Origin: Rhodopirellula sp.
Lineage (GTDB): Bacteria > Planctomycetota > Planctomycetia > Pirellulales > Pirellulaceae
Assembly (NCBI GenBank): GCA_002714565.1
Contig: PAXU01000087.1
Coordinates: 9,346 to 15,707 of the forward strand
Direction of reading: 5' to 3'
Length of the DNA: 6,362 nt
Under the pieces are notes generated by a model. It was given only the letters and a program-made list of their open reading frames with translations. It had not been told where the DNA came from and made no database searches. Every line of letters starts with the position of its first letter. The first letter of the stretch is position 1. Both the position numbers and the translations under genes were made by a program. Shown one piece after another: positions 6,070-6,362 of this stretch.

Positions 6070-6362
6070 ATGAGCAAACCACTCTTACAAGTCGAAAATC
6101 TGGGTGTCTGTTTCCATACGGATAATGGCACAGTAAACGCCGTGAACGGTGTCAGTTTTCAACTGGAGTCGGGCGAGACGCTGGGAATCGTTGGTGAATC
6201 CGGATCCGGTAAGTCCGTGACGAATCTGGCAATCATGGGCTTGATCCCATCACCTCCCGGTGAGATTACATCAGGCGAAGTACGGTTTCGTGGTGACGAT
6301 TTACTGACCATGAATAGCCATCAGATAAGAGAAATCCGCGGTAACAAAATCGCTATGATCTT
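6070..6362 (+). CDS. oppD: Oligopeptide ABC transporter, ATP-binding subunit OppD (5' part, cut by window edge)
   Basis: This is a cytoplasmic ATPase subunit that would power peptide import, normally as a pair with OppF. From ATG at 6070, 97 complete residues run off the right edge with no stop. [11 protein letters not shown] (5-15) is the first strand of the nucleotide-binding domain. [20 protein letters not shown] (22-41) leads into the Walker A loop GESGSGKS at 42-49, followed by [12 protein letters not shown], typical of the OppD/DppD group. The visible end (NKIAMI) is just before the Q-loop. The signature motif, Walker B and the C-terminal peptide-transporter extension lie outside. The N-terminus is shorter than E. 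coli OppD and more like DppD, so the D-type assignment is firm but Opp versus Dpp rests on the neighbours. No clear Shine-Dalgarno; the 5-base gap after oppC suggests coupling. Confidence 0.93.
   Translation, partial: MSKPLLQVENLGVCFHTDNGTVNAVNGVSFQLESGETLGIVGESGSGKSVTNLAIMGLIPSPPGEITSGEVRFRGDDLLTMNSHQIREIRGNKIAMI

Overview
The window is chromosomal bacterial DNA of ordinary character. It holds two divergently transcribed gene clusters separated by about 410 bases of non-coding DNA. The lineage cannot be proven from the sequence. Base composition is roughly balanced, the substrate-binding protein has no lipobox, the permease subunit OppC is unusually long, Shine-Dalgarno sequences are patchy, and a Rex regulator lies beside a small SpoU methylase. 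Together these are compatible with a Planctomycetota-like organism, but that is inference.

Left cluster, minus strand (1485 down to 1): an ArsR-family winged-helix regulator with a long disordered N-terminal tail comes first. It is followed after 38 bases by a minimal TrmH/SpoU-type RNA 2'-O-methyltransferase. Five bases later comes the 5' part of a Rex NAD(H)-sensing repressor, which runs off the left edge. Spacing and orientation suggest one transcript.

Middle (1486-1897): a divergent intergenic region. It contains a perfect 12-bp direct repeat (19-bp period) next to a -10-like element facing the transporter genes, a GATAAT -10-like element facing arsR, and a short imperfect hairpin. I see no convincing gene here.

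Right cluster, plus strand (1898 to the right edge): an oligopeptide ABC importer in the order oppA (binding protein), oppB and oppC (permeases), oppD (ATPase, cut by the window edge). OppA would capture peptides outside the membrane, OppB and OppC would form the channel, and OppD, presumably with an OppF beyond the window, would drive transport by ATP hydrolysis. Gaps of 31, 11 and 5 bases and ribosome sites just before the GTG and TTG starts indicate an operon.

The most interesting departure from the textbook importer is that OppA and OppC carry extra material on the same, extracytoplasmic side. OppA has an insertion of about 130 residues. OppC has an enlarged first external loop and a smaller second one. 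OppB has normal length. This may be lineage-specific rather than new. I found no mobile element, CRISPR array, RNA gene or clearly novel system.
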